Source: Anaerolineae bacterium | GTDB lineage: Bacteria > Chloroflexota > Anaerolineae > 4572-78 > J111 | Assembly: GCA_020433785.1 (NCBI GenBank) | Contig: JAGRCC010000180.1 | Coordinates: forward strand, 1-7,537 | Length of the DNA stretch: 7,537 nucleotides | Direction: 5' to 3' | Shown: in pieces, positions 1 to 6,010 of the stretch | Layout of the letters: the number at the start of each line of letters is the position of its first letter | Numbering within the stretch: the first letter of the stretch is position 1 | The notes under the pieces: generated by a model | The model's database searches: none | Told to the model about the DNA's origin: nothing | The model's input: the letters and a program-made list of their open reading frames with translations, nothing else | Translations under genes and position numbers: made by a program

Positions 1-348
1 GGATACAACTTTTCCGGCGGCCAGCGCCAGCGCTTATCGATGACCCGCACGCTGACCGGCCAGCCCAAAATTCTGATTATGGACGACAGCACCAGCGCCC
101 TTGACGTCGCCACCGAAAGCCGGGTGCAGGATGCGATACCTATCTACGCGCCGGGCGTCAGTACTCTCTATGTGGCTCAACGCATTAGCGCGGTGCTGGA
201 TTTGGACAAGATTGTGCTGTTGCAGCACGGTGAGATTGTTGACATCGGCACCCACGACCAATTGATGGAACGGAGTTCACTCTACCAGGAGATCTACGAG
301 TCGCAGTTGGGCAGCGGCATTACGGCCAGTCTGGAGGTGACGGCATGA
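1..348 (+). CDS. ABC exporter half-transporter, C-terminal part of the ATPase domain (5'-truncated by window start)
   Basis: Only the last 115 residues of an ABC ATPase domain are present; the reading frame is open from base 1. It begins inside the signature motif (FSGGQRQR, residues 4-11). This is followed by Walker B (KILIMDD, 23-29), a D-loop (SALD, 32-35) and the H-loop region (YVAQRIS). Two catalytic residues deviate. The Glu after Walker B is Asp (residue 29) and the switch His is Gln (residue 60), while the signature is canonical. In heterodimeric exporters such as TM287/288 and BmrCD this pattern marks the subunit that supplies the degenerate nucleotide site. It overlaps the next gene by ATGA, so the two are translationally coupled and presumably form one membrane export complex. 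The substrate cannot be told from this fragment. The upstream membrane domain lies outside the window. Confidence 0.93.
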   Translation, partial: GYNFSGGQRQRLSMTRTLTGQPKILIMDDSTSALDVATESRVQDAIPIYAPGVSTLYVAQRISAVLDLDKIVLLQHGEIVDIGTHDQLMERSSLYQEIYESQLGSGITASLEVTA

Positions 349-2171
349 GCACCCCTTCATTAACGCCCCCGACCAAGAAAAAAGACGACACACTGCTCAT
401 CATCAACCGTTTGCTGGACTTTATGACCCGCGGCGAGGCCCGACCTAAATTTTTGGCCGCCTTGGCCCTGCGGGTGATCGGTCTGTTGGGCGTTATCGCC
501 GTGCCTTACTTTACCGGGCAAGCTATTAACGTCATCAGCGAACCGGGCGGCACGCACAACGAGCTGTGGCGCTGGGTGTTGTATGCGTTTATCGCCGGCG
601 GGCTTTACATCGCCCTCAGCCTGGTGGCCGAGCGCTTGTTTTCTGACCTGGCCACACGCGCCCTGTATAAATTACAGCGGCGGCTGTTTGAGCATATGCA
701 AACGCTGTCGCTTAACTTTTTTGATCGCCAGCCGGTGGGCGAACTGATGAGCCGCGTCACCAATGATACCGAAACCGTGGCCCTCTTTTATGAAAGCGCG
801 GTGGCTCAGATGATCCGGGCCATCATTCAGATTTTGCTGATCATTGTGGTGATGTTCGCCATTAGCTGGCAACTGACCCTGGCCGCATTAACCATTGTGC
901 CGGTGATGCTCTTTTTAACGGCGGTTATTCAGCGGGTCGCCACCCCGGCTTTTGCCAAGATGCAGGAAGAGTTGGGCGAGTTGAGCGGCTTTCAGGAAGA
1001 GACCATCTCCGGCAACAAAGTGATTATCAGCAACCGCCGTCACGACTGGGCCATCGAGGCCAATGAGGCGTATGCCGCCAGCGTGTTCGATGTCGGCAGC
1101 AAAGCCTTTTTTACCTCGCTGCTGCAATTTCCGTTGACTCAAACCTTGGTGATGCTTCAAATTGTGATTGTGCTGGTTGTGGGTGGCGTCCTGGTGCTGG
1201 AAGGGGAGACCACGCTGGGCGTGGTCATCTCGTTCATTGGCTACGCGGCGCTGCTCTCTTCGCCCCTGTCTGAGATTGCCAACTTGACCAGCACCACGCT
1301 CAGCGCCGTGGCTGGCGGCCGGCGCGTGTTTGCCATCATCGATGAAGAAGCCCAAATTCAAGACGCGCCCGACGCCACCGAGTTTGAGTTCAAAGGCGGC
1401 CGCGTTGAGTTTAGAGATGTCGATTTTAGCTACGTGCCGCACCGCAAAATTCTCAAACACAACACCTTCGAGGCCAAACCGGGCGAGATGATCGGCATTT
1501 GCGGGCCGACCGGCGCCGGTAAAAGCACGATTATCAACATCCTGACGCGCTACTACGATATCGACAGCGGGGCGATTTTGATCGACGGCCAGAACTTGCA
1601 ATCGCTCACGCAGGGCAGCCTGCGCCAGCAGATTGGGGTAGTGCTGCAAGAAGCGTTTCTCTTTTCCGACACGGTTATGAACAATTTGAAGTACGCCCGC
1701 GAAGGGGCCACCGATGAGGAGTGTATCGAGGCGGCCAAGCAGGCCAACGCCCACGACTTTATTATGAACCTGCCCCAGGGCTACGATACCATGATGACCG
1801 AGCGCGGGTCTAACTTGAGCCAGGGCCAGCGCCAGATGATTACCATCGCCCGGGCCATGGTCGCTAATCCCAAGATGTTGATTTTAGATGAAGCGACCAG
1901 CAACGTTGATACGCGCACGGAAAAGCTGATCCAGGAAGGCTTGCAGCGGCTAATGGCCGATAAAACCAGCTTTGTGATTGCCCACCGGCTGAGCACCATC
2001 CAGCACGCCCACAAAATCATGGCCATCAACGGCGGCGAGATCGAAGAGTTTGCCTCCCACGATGAGCTAATGGCCAAGAAAGGCTTCTACTACAACCTCT
2101 ATATGAGCCAGTTCAAGGGCAAGCTGCCCGGCAGCGCCGAGGTGGATATGTCTCAGTTTGTCAGCACGTAA
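345..2171 (+). CDS. ABC exporter half-transporter (six-helix membrane domain fused to ATPase), partner of the preceding gene
   Basis: This is a complete 608-residue half-transporter of normal exporter length. Residues about 35-325 form a type I exporter membrane domain with hydrophobic stretches near 36-60, 75-98, 152-174, 176-196, 262-286 and 290-310. The ATPase domain spans about 350-585. It has an A-loop Tyr at 363, Walker A GPTGAGKST (387-395), Q-loop Gln 435, signature LSQGQ (491-495), Walker B MLILDE with catalytic Glu 516, D-loop SNVD (519-522) and H-loop His 547. The signature is non-canonical (Q for the first G of LSGGQ) while Walker A, Walker B and His are intact. This complements the preceding subunit, giving one consensus and one degenerate ATP site. 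The ATG at 345 overlaps the previous stop (ATGA), and GGAGGTGA at 333-340 is a strong ribosome site inside the upstream gene. Lipid, drug or peptide export are all possible; the substrate is unknown. Confidence 0.95.
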   Translation: MSTPSLTPPTKKKDDTLLIINRLLDFMTRGEARPKFLAALALRVIGLLGVIAVPYFTGQAINVISEPGGTHNELWRWVLYAFIAGGLYIALSLVAERLFSDLATRALYKLQRRLFEHMQTLSLNFFDRQPVGELMSRVTNDTETVALFYESAVAQMIRAIIQILLIIVVMFAISWQLTLAALTIVPVMLFLTAVIQRVATPAFAKMQEELGELSGFQEETISGNKVIISNRRHDWAIEANEAYAASVFDVGSKAFFTSLLQFPLTQTLVMLQIVIVLVVGGVLVLEGETTLGVVISFIGYAALLSSPLSEIANLTSTTLSAVAGGRRVFAIIDEEAQIQDAPDATEFEFKGGRVEFRDVDFSYVPHRKILKHNTFEAKPGEMIGICGPTGAGKSTIINILTRYYDIDSGAILIDGQNLQSLTQGSLRQQIGVVLQEAFLFSDTVMNNLKYAREGATDEECIEAAKQANAHDFIMNLPQGYDTMMTERGSNLSQGQRQMITIARAMVANPKMLILDEATSNVDTRTEKLIQEGLQRLMADKTSFVIAHRLSTIQHAHKIMAINGGEIEEFASHDELMAKKGFYYNLYMSQFKGKLPGSAEVDMSQFVST

Positions 2172-2221
2172 GACTACTACACCGTTAAATAAGATATGAG
2201 GTATTTTCGGCAGGTCACTCT

Positions 2222-2298
2222 GTCATGCCCGAATGGTTTTATCGGGCATCTACTGGCCTCACATGAATGGATGCCCGCTAAAAACGTGCGGGCATGAC
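2222..2298. repeat. REP/MITE-like palindromic element with two tandem hairpins
   Basis: The ends are a perfect 10-bp inverted repeat: GTCATGCCCG at 2222-2231 and CGGGCATGAC at 2289-2298. Inside, two hairpins stand side by side. ATGCCCGA (2225-2232) pairs with TCGGGCAT (2242-2249), and ATGCCCGC (2271-2278) pairs with GCGGGCAT (2288-2295), each with a 9-base loop. The middle arms CGGGCATC (2243-2250) and GATGCCCG (2270-2277) are also complementary, so alternative foldings exist. The design resembles dispersed GTCAT(T/G)CCCG-type extragenic palindromes known in many bacteria. It lies between the ABC genes and the MscS gene, where it could also act as a transcript end or mRNA stabiliser. It contains no ORF. 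Confidence 0.8.
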
Positions 2299-2322
2299 GC
2301 TAAAAAAGTCTAGAAAACTTAT

Positions 2323-2353
2323 TTGACGCTGTACTACGTTTGGTGGGTAATTA
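2323..2353 (+). promoter_or_regulatory. Weak candidate promoter for the mscS-terC unit
   Basis: TTGACG at 2323-2328 is a good -35 match. The best -10 candidates are GGTAAT (2346-2351, 17-base spacer) and TAATTA (2348-2353, 19-base spacer), both poor. Either would start transcription at or just before the ATG, so the mRNA would be nearly leaderless. This is tentative. Confidence 0.2.
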
Positions 2354-2357
2354 ACAC

Positions 2358-3167
2358 ATGCCAATGATCGCGTTATTTCAGAATATCGTACTGGTTTTGG
2401 TTGCCTTGCTGATCGGGTTGCTCATCGGCGCGCTCCTGTTGAAAATCTTGCGGGTGACGCTACGCCGGGCCGGCATGGCTAAGATTTTTGTTAATTTCAT
2501 CAGCACCGCACTCGGTAGCTTGTTGCTCTTGGTTGTTTTTATCCTGGCCCTTGATGCGGTTGACCTCGATACGGAGACGCTCTGGATTTTTCTGGGGGCG
2601 ATTATTGTCACTCTGGCATTGGCCCTTCAGGAGAGCTTGCAAAACGTGGCGGCCGGTATCCGGCTCGCAATCGACCAGCCTTTTCGAGAAAATGATCGGA
2701 TTGAGGTGGGCCAGGTTATCGGCTACGTTGAGGAAATAAGGCTGCTCAACACGGTGATCAGAACGAGAGACAATGTGCAAGTGATGCTGCCCAACACCCT
2801 GATTTTTCGGGGGCCGATTTTTAATTTCACTATTCGGGAACGGCGGCGGGTCGATTTGATCATTCGGCTCAGCTACGACAACGATATTCGCCAGGCCAGA
2901 GAGGTGTTGCTGACGGTCATGCACGCCGACTCTCGCGTGTTGGCTGAGCCGGCGCCGACGGTGACGGTGGCTGAATTGGCGCCGGAGGCCATCCATTTGA
3001 ATGTACGGCCCTGGGTCAAAAGCGACGTTTACTGGGAGGCTCGGTGGGATTTGCACGAGAAAATCAAGGTCGCCTTTGACGAGCACGGTTTGACCTTACC
3101 GTTGCCCCAGTTGGAGGTCCGCAGAACCGGAGACAACAACTCAACCAGGATAGAGAAAAATTGCTAA
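2358..3167 (+). CDS. MscS-family small-conductance mechanosensitive ion channel
   Basis: This 269-residue inner-membrane channel is about the size of E. coli MscS (286 residues). Three hydrophobic helices are visible at about 4-29, 46-66 and 75-103. The third, pore-lining helix runs into the family hallmark LALQESLQNVAAGIRL (88-103). A beta domain follows (about 108-158: PFRENDRIEV, GYVEEIRLLNTVIRTRDN, MLPN) and then the alpha/beta vestibule domain, ending LPLPQLEV (247-254). MscS channels open under membrane tension and release solutes during hypo-osmotic shock. The pore helix is glycine-poor: the position matching the E. coli hinge Gly113 is Glu92, and those matching Gly104 and Gly108 are Ile and Ala. 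Start ATG 2358 has GGTGGG (2342-2347) ten bases upstream; a second ATG at 2364 is possible. The 3' end overlaps the next gene by 7 bp, implying coupled translation. Confidence 0.93.
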   Translation: MPMIALFQNIVLVLVALLIGLLIGALLLKILRVTLRRAGMAKIFVNFISTALGSLLLLVVFILALDAVDLDTETLWIFLGAIIVTLALALQESLQNVAAGIRLAIDQPFRENDRIEVGQVIGYVEEIRLLNTVIRTRDNVQVMLPNTLIFRGPIFNFTIRERRRVDLIIRLSYDNDIRQAREVLLTVMHADSRVLAEPAPTVTVAELAPEAIHLNVRPWVKSDVYWEARWDLHEKIKVAFDEHGLTLPLPQLEVRRTGDNNSTRIEKNC

Positions 3168-3859
3168 CTTTGCTGCAACAAAGTCTTTACATGACCTCCA
3201 TCGACTTGGACAACGCGACTTACACCACTAATGCTATTCAACGCTTAAAACCACAGCAGCAGCAGATGGCCATTTTCTGGGGCACGCTCCTTGAATTTAT
3301 CGGCCGGCTGATATTGCTGACCATCTTCATTGTCTTGACCAATGAAGAAAAGCCGCTGTTCACGCTGTTTGGAGTCGAGTTCACCGTAGACGCGCTCTCG
3401 TTGTTTGGGGCTGGAGTCTTCCTAATGGTCAGAAATGGACGGGAGCTGATTGACTTTTTCAGGACAAACGATCAGCCCGAACACAGCCAACCAACCAAAG
3501 AGGGCCGTTTTTGGAATGTCGTCCTCGAAATGGGCGTTGTGCTGACCGTCATGTCGATCGATACGGTTCTGGCCGGGTTGGGGATAGCCGGCAGCCTCTT
3601 GATCCTGATCTACTTGTTTCTCTTTTCGGCCGTCGTTCGCCTGTTGTTTGTGCGGCACATCGCGACCTTTGTCCGGCGCTATCCGGCCATCAATATCGTT
3701 ATTCTGACCCTATTGGTCCTCATCGGGGCTGAGTTAATCGTTCAGGGCTTTGGCCTCGATTTTGAGCCACTCTTTAACACGATCTTAATGGCCGCTCTGG
3801 TTACGGCCATCATTTATCACCGGCAGCGGGCTAAGCGACTGGTTTCTTCAGATGCATGA
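3161..3859 (+). CDS. TerC-family integral membrane protein (probable Mn/divalent metal exporter), TTG start
   Basis: The 232-residue protein is mostly hydrophobic, with about six to seven membrane segments (roughly 3-27, 36-60, 75-92, 118-140, 143-162, 177-197, 204-219). It has the internal two-fold layout of TerC proteins. The first half carries SIDLDNA (Asp17, Asn18), like the family LDN motif. The second carries VMSIDTVLA (Asp134), like FSIDS, and is followed by FVRHIATFVRRYPAINIVILTLLVLIGAELI, close to the TerC C-terminal pattern. Bacillus relatives YceF and YkoY export manganese and help metalate secreted enzymes. The TTG start at 3161 is preferred because AGGA (3147-3150) lies upstream and it keeps the first membrane segment; the ATG at 3191 would remove half of it. 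The 7-bp overlap with mscS indicates one operon. The usual Glu before the first LDN motif is missing, so specificity is uncertain. Confidence 0.75.
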   Translation: MLTLLQQSLYMTSIDLDNATYTTNAIQRLKPQQQQMAIFWGTLLEFIGRLILLTIFIVLTNEEKPLFTLFGVEFTVDALSLFGAGVFLMVRNGRELIDFFRTNDQPEHSQPTKEGRFWNVVLEMGVVLTVMSIDTVLAGLGIAGSLLILIYLFLFSAVVRLLFVRHIATFVRRYPAINIVILTLLVLIGAELIVQGFGLDFEPLFNTILMAALVTAIIYHRQRAKRLVSSDA

Positions 3860-3867
3860 ACCAAACA

Positions 3868-3882
3868 GCCCCATTTTGGGGC
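3868..3882 (+). terminator. Short GC hairpin just after terC, weak terminator candidate
   Basis: GCCCCA at 3868-3873 pairs with TGGGGC at 3877-3882 around a 3-base loop, nine bases after the terC stop. No U-run follows, so intrinsic termination is doubtful; it could protect the mRNA end or pause polymerase. Confidence 0.25.
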
Positions 3883-3915
3883 CCATTCCTAACTATTCCT
3901 CAGCCGTCAATTATA

Positions 3916-4462
3916 GGATCAAATGCGTCGGGAGGTATGATCGTGCAAATCGATTGTATGGTCAAACGTATCGGGACATATGGTCGAGCAGTCGAATGTA
4001 CGGTCGAACGTGTCGGGAGGTATGATCGTGCAAGTCGATTGTATGGTCAAACGTGTCGGGAGGTATGATCAAGCAATTCAATCGTATGGTCGAACGCGCC
4101 GGACGTATAGTCGAGCGGTTGATCATAGGGTCGAACGTGTCGGGAGGTATGATCGAGCAAGTTGATCATAGGGTCGGGTGCATCGGACAATATGGTCAAG
4201 CGGTTGGTCGGATGGTCGACCACGCCGGGACATATAATCGCGCAGGGCGATCATAGGGTCGAACACGTCGGGACGTATGGTCGAGCAGTCGATTGTATAG
4301 TTGAGCGTGTTGGGACATATGAGCGAGCAAGTCGATCATAGGGTCGAATAAGTCGGGAGGTATGATCGTGCCAGGTGATCATAGGGTCGCATGTGTCGTC
4401 TAGTATGGTCGCATGATCGATCGAACGGTCCGTGGTCAGCGGGCATATGAGGATACGGCTGG
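3916..4462. repeat. Degenerate tandem array, about 12 units of 41-44 bp, each two half-units of about 21 bp
   Basis: Unit starts read by eye: 3916, 3960, 4002, 4045, 4088, 4129, 4172, 4214, 4257, 4299, 4342 and 4385, with a decayed thirteenth from 4427 to about 4462. Unit lengths are 44, 42, 43, 43, 41, 43, 42, 43, 42, 43, 43 and 42 bp. The first half resembles GGTCGAACGTGTCGGGA followed by a TAT-ending tail. The second resembles GRTCGAGCAAGTCGAT followed by a TAT or ATAG end, so each unit is itself a diverged doublet. The mean period is about 42.6 bp, near four DNA helical turns. 3927-3976 and 4012-4061 match at 48 of 50 positions, showing a recent two-unit duplication. The array lies between two genes that converge on it. 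Spacing is wrong for CRISPR and length jitter rules out a coding repeat. Function unknown; protein-binding array or satellite-like sequence are both possible. Confidence 0.9.
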
Positions 4463-4479
4463 TTTAATGACGTAAACCA
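4460..4479. terminator. 7-bp hairpin at the distal edge of the repeat array, possible weak terminator
   Basis: TGGTTTA (4460-4466) pairs perfectly with TAAACCA (4473-4479) around ATGACG. It is AT-rich and only a short T stretch follows on the plus strand (4480-4482). It could end the terC transcript or, on the other strand, the kinase transcript, but the support is thin. Confidence 0.2.
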
Positions 4480-4611
4480 TTTAAGTCATCCCAAAGCCCT
4501 TGCTCCCGGCGTCCATAACGGGAATAGTTGACTTTAAGAAAATAGTCCGGTCACAAAACCGTCTGACGGCGGCTGATGGAGGCGGATATGTATTCGTCAC
4601 CATGACGACGA
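4463..4611. other. Unassigned intergenic remainder between the repeat array and the histidine kinase stop
   Basis: This stretch has no ORF of note, no tRNA-like cloverleaf and no repeat unit recognisable from the array. On the minus strand, CCGT-CAG-ACGG followed by TTTT (about 4555-4565) is a tiny terminator-like hairpin after the kinase gene, too small to call. Confidence 0.5.
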
Positions 4612-5805
4612 CTACGGCTGCGATGCGCTGTTCAACAAGTAGAAACTAAAGACGCTGCCTTGGCCAACCTTACTCTCAACCTCGACCCGTCCATTCAGCT
4701 TCTCCACAATTTTCTTTACAATCGATAACCCCAGACCGTGGCCATCGAATCTTTGGGGCTGCAATTGGGTGAACGGTTCAAATAATTTGAGTTGTTCATC
4801 TGGGGTTAAGCCTGCCCCATTATCTCTAACCCAAAACTTAACCTTATCTTTTTGTAGCTCACACCCAATTTCTATGATGGGTGGATTGCCCCCATATTTG
4901 ATGGCATTGGTCAAATAGTTGTACCAAACTTCCTCAACCCAAAGCGCATAGCCTATCGCGCTTTGAAACTGCTCCGGTAAGGTTATAGTCGCTTTATACG
5001 CTTTAATCATATAGTTGAGGCGCTGAATAGTATTGGCCACAATAATATCCATCCGCAAGGATTGTTGGACGACATCTTCCTTGCGGATACTGGCGAAAAC
5101 CAACATCTCGTCAATAATGTTACTCATCCGTCGACCGTTTCGAGCCAAAGCCGTAATGTATTCTTCTTGCTCCACTACTGATAAGGTTTTATGCGTATCG
5201 GCCAAGACCTCGCTATAGCCGATGAGCGCTGTCAACGAGGCTTTCAGGTCGTGGGCCACGGTCCGGGCAAACGTATCGAGTTCTTCATTTCTTAGTTTCA
5301 AAGCCGCCTCTAATTGCTTGCGCTCGGAGATATTGGTGACAAAGGCCATTCCTAAAACGCCGAGTTCCGTAGACAAATAACTCAAGCTCACTTCAATGGG
5401 GATTTCGACGCCATCTTTTCTCTTGCCCGTTAAATCCATACCTTGCCCCATCGGTCGTACGTGGGGGCTTTTGAAATAATTCCGCATATGGTTGGTGTGG
5501 CCCGCCGAGAAGCGGTCAGGCAAGAAAATGTTGATTGAGCGTCCGACTACTTCATCCGGTTTATAACCGAATAATTCTTCCGCTCGTTTGTTGATCAACA
5601 CAATCAAGCCACTCTGATCACAGATGATTAGACCCTCTGACAGTGACTCAAGTAGGGTTCGGACGGTGATATCCCGCTGAAAGATACCCGCAGCAAAAAC
5701 AATTTGCCTTTGAACTTTAAGTTCTTGTTCCAGTTGCTTAACCTGCTGGCGCATTGAATTCAATTCATCATCAAGCTGTTGCCTGTTTTCGGTGTGACCG
5801 GTCAT
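4612..5805 (-). CDS. Soluble PAS-domain sensor histidine kinase
   Basis: The 397-residue protein has no membrane segment, so it should act in the cytoplasm. Residues about 8-34 form a polar coiled coil. A PAS domain follows (about 49-163, with LFGYKPDEVVGRSINIFLP, RPMGQGMDLTGKRKDG and FVTNISERK). Next comes a HisKA dimerisation domain with FARTVAHDLKASL (phospho-acceptor His185). The ATP-binding domain shows an N-box (YNYLTNAIKYGG, Asn296 and Asn300), G1 (VRDNGAGL, Asp328), F-box (LFEPFTQLQ) and G2 (GHGLGLSIVKKI, from 355). The residue five after the His is Ser, where HisKA proteins usually have Pro. ATG 5805 is chosen because AGAGGAG (5809-5815) sits three bases upstream; an in-frame TTG at 5847 would add 14 residues with a poorer site. 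No response regulator adjoins it, so it is an orphan in this window. Its signal is unknown. Confidence 0.93.
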   Translation of the reverse strand: MTGHTENRQQLDDELNSMRQQVKQLEQELKVQRQIVFAAGIFQRDITVRTLLESLSEGLIICDQSGLIVLINKRAEELFGYKPDEVVGRSINIFLPDRFSAGHTNHMRNYFKSPHVRPMGQGMDLTGKRKDGVEIPIEVSLSYLSTELGVLGMAFVTNISERKQLEAALKLRNEELDTFARTVAHDLKASLTALIGYSEVLADTHKTLSVVEQEEYITALARNGRRMSNIIDEMLVFASIRKEDVVQQSLRMDIIVANTIQRLNYMIKAYKATITLPEQFQSAIGYALWVEEVWYNYLTNAIKYGGNPPIIEIGCELQKDKVKFWVRDNGAGLTPDEQLKLFEPFTQLQPQRFDGHGLGLSIVKKIVEKLNGRVEVESKVGQGSVFSFYLLNSASQP

Positions 5806-5808
5806 TGT

Positions 5809-5815
5809 CTCCTCT
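5809..5815 (-). promoter_or_regulatory. Ribosome binding site deciding the histidine kinase start
   Basis: On the minus strand AGAGGAG is followed by ACA and the ATG at 5805. It would lie inside the coding sequence if the upstream TTG (5847) were used, so it favours the shorter protein. Confidence 0.65.
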
Positions 5816-5862
5816 GTGATGGCAACGAATCCTGGCCAATCCGCCAAAAGCCGCGACCTTGT

Positions 5863-5888
5863 TTGATTGGTATTTATTCTGCAATCAA
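5863..5888. promoter_or_regulatory. Inverted repeat in the kinase leader (TTGATTG / CAATCAA)
   Basis: TTGATTG at 5863-5869 and CAATCAA at 5882-5888 are perfect 7-base arms separated by 12 AT-rich bases. The repeat sits about 60-80 bases before the kinase start on the minus strand, so it could be an operator or a leader hairpin. Confidence 0.4.
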
Positions 5889-5915
5889 GGAATATTGGCC
5901 CTCTTTGCGAGTGTA

Positions 5916-5936
5916 TTGTAACTCAGTTGTAACTGA
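5916..5936. promoter_or_regulatory. Candidate regulator site: direct repeat TTGTAACT with embedded dyad TCAGTT-GT-AACTGA
   Basis: TTGTAACT occurs at 5916-5923 and again at 5927-5934, 11 bp apart (one helical turn). The second copy lies within the dyad TCAGTT (5923-5928), GT, AACTGA (5931-5936). The dyad centre is about 42 bases upstream of the TATAAT box of the phasin-like gene, a typical activator distance. The same region drives the divergent kinase gene, so one protein could control both. Confidence 0.4.
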
Positions 5937-5971
5937 AATGGAACTTGTATCAGATATACTAAGCCTGTCTC

Positions 5972-5977
5972 TATAAT
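5972..5977 (+). promoter_or_regulatory. Probable -10 box (TATAAT) for the phasin-like gene
   Basis: This is a perfect TATAAT, 33 bases before the ATG. No recognisable -35 stands 16-18 bases upstream (ATCAGA at 17), and no TGn extension is present. That suits an activator-dependent promoter using the dyad further upstream. Transcription would start near 5984. TATACT at 5955-5960 is an alternative -10. Confidence 0.5.
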
Positions 5978-5984
5978 TCGTTCA

Positions 5985-6004
5985 CTGTGTAAAAACACAG
6001 GAGG
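5985..6004 (+). promoter_or_regulatory. 5' stem-loop abutting a strong Shine-Dalgarno sequence
   Basis: CTGTGT (5985-5990) pairs with ACACAG (5995-6000) around AAAA. AGGAGG (5999-6004) begins within the last two stem bases and lies six bases before the ATG at 6011. If transcription starts near 5984, the hairpin is at the very 5' end of the mRNA, a position known to stabilise messages. Confidence 0.5.
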
Positions 6005-6010
6005 ATCAAG

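Noticed and set aside
915..1754. 279-residue ORF on the minus strand inside the second ABC gene
   Set aside because: It is antisense to a well-conserved ABC exporter and has low-complexity His/Gln/Asn-rich composition typical of shadow frames.
2460..3086. 208-residue minus-strand ORF inside the MscS gene
   Set aside because: It lies fully opposite a clear MscS coding sequence and has no recognisable domain.
3856..4256. Three short plus-strand ORFs running through the tandem array with peptides such as VERVGRYDRAS
   Set aside because: The same repeat is read in successive frames because unit length alternates between 42 and 43 bp. Frames drift, starts lack ribosome sites and no fold or family is visible.
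3916..4462. CRISPR array
   Set aside because: There are no identical repeats separated by unique spacers; the whole unit is repeated and diverged, and no cas gene is nearby.
4555..4565. Minus-strand terminator CCGT-CAG-ACGG-TTTT after the kinase
   Set aside because: The stem is only 4 bp with a 3-base loop; chance occurrence is likely.
4612..5805. Heme-binding (FixL-like) PAS domain in the kinase
   Set aside because: A His lies near the right place (SPHVRPMG) but is offset by two residues from the FixL heme ligand when TGKRxDG is aligned. The RPMGxGxxLxGxRKDG pattern is common in non-heme PAS domains.
5806..5847. Longer kinase start at TTG 5847
   Set aside because: The added 14 residues contain the strong AGAGGAG site that serves the ATG at 5805; the TTG has a weaker site.
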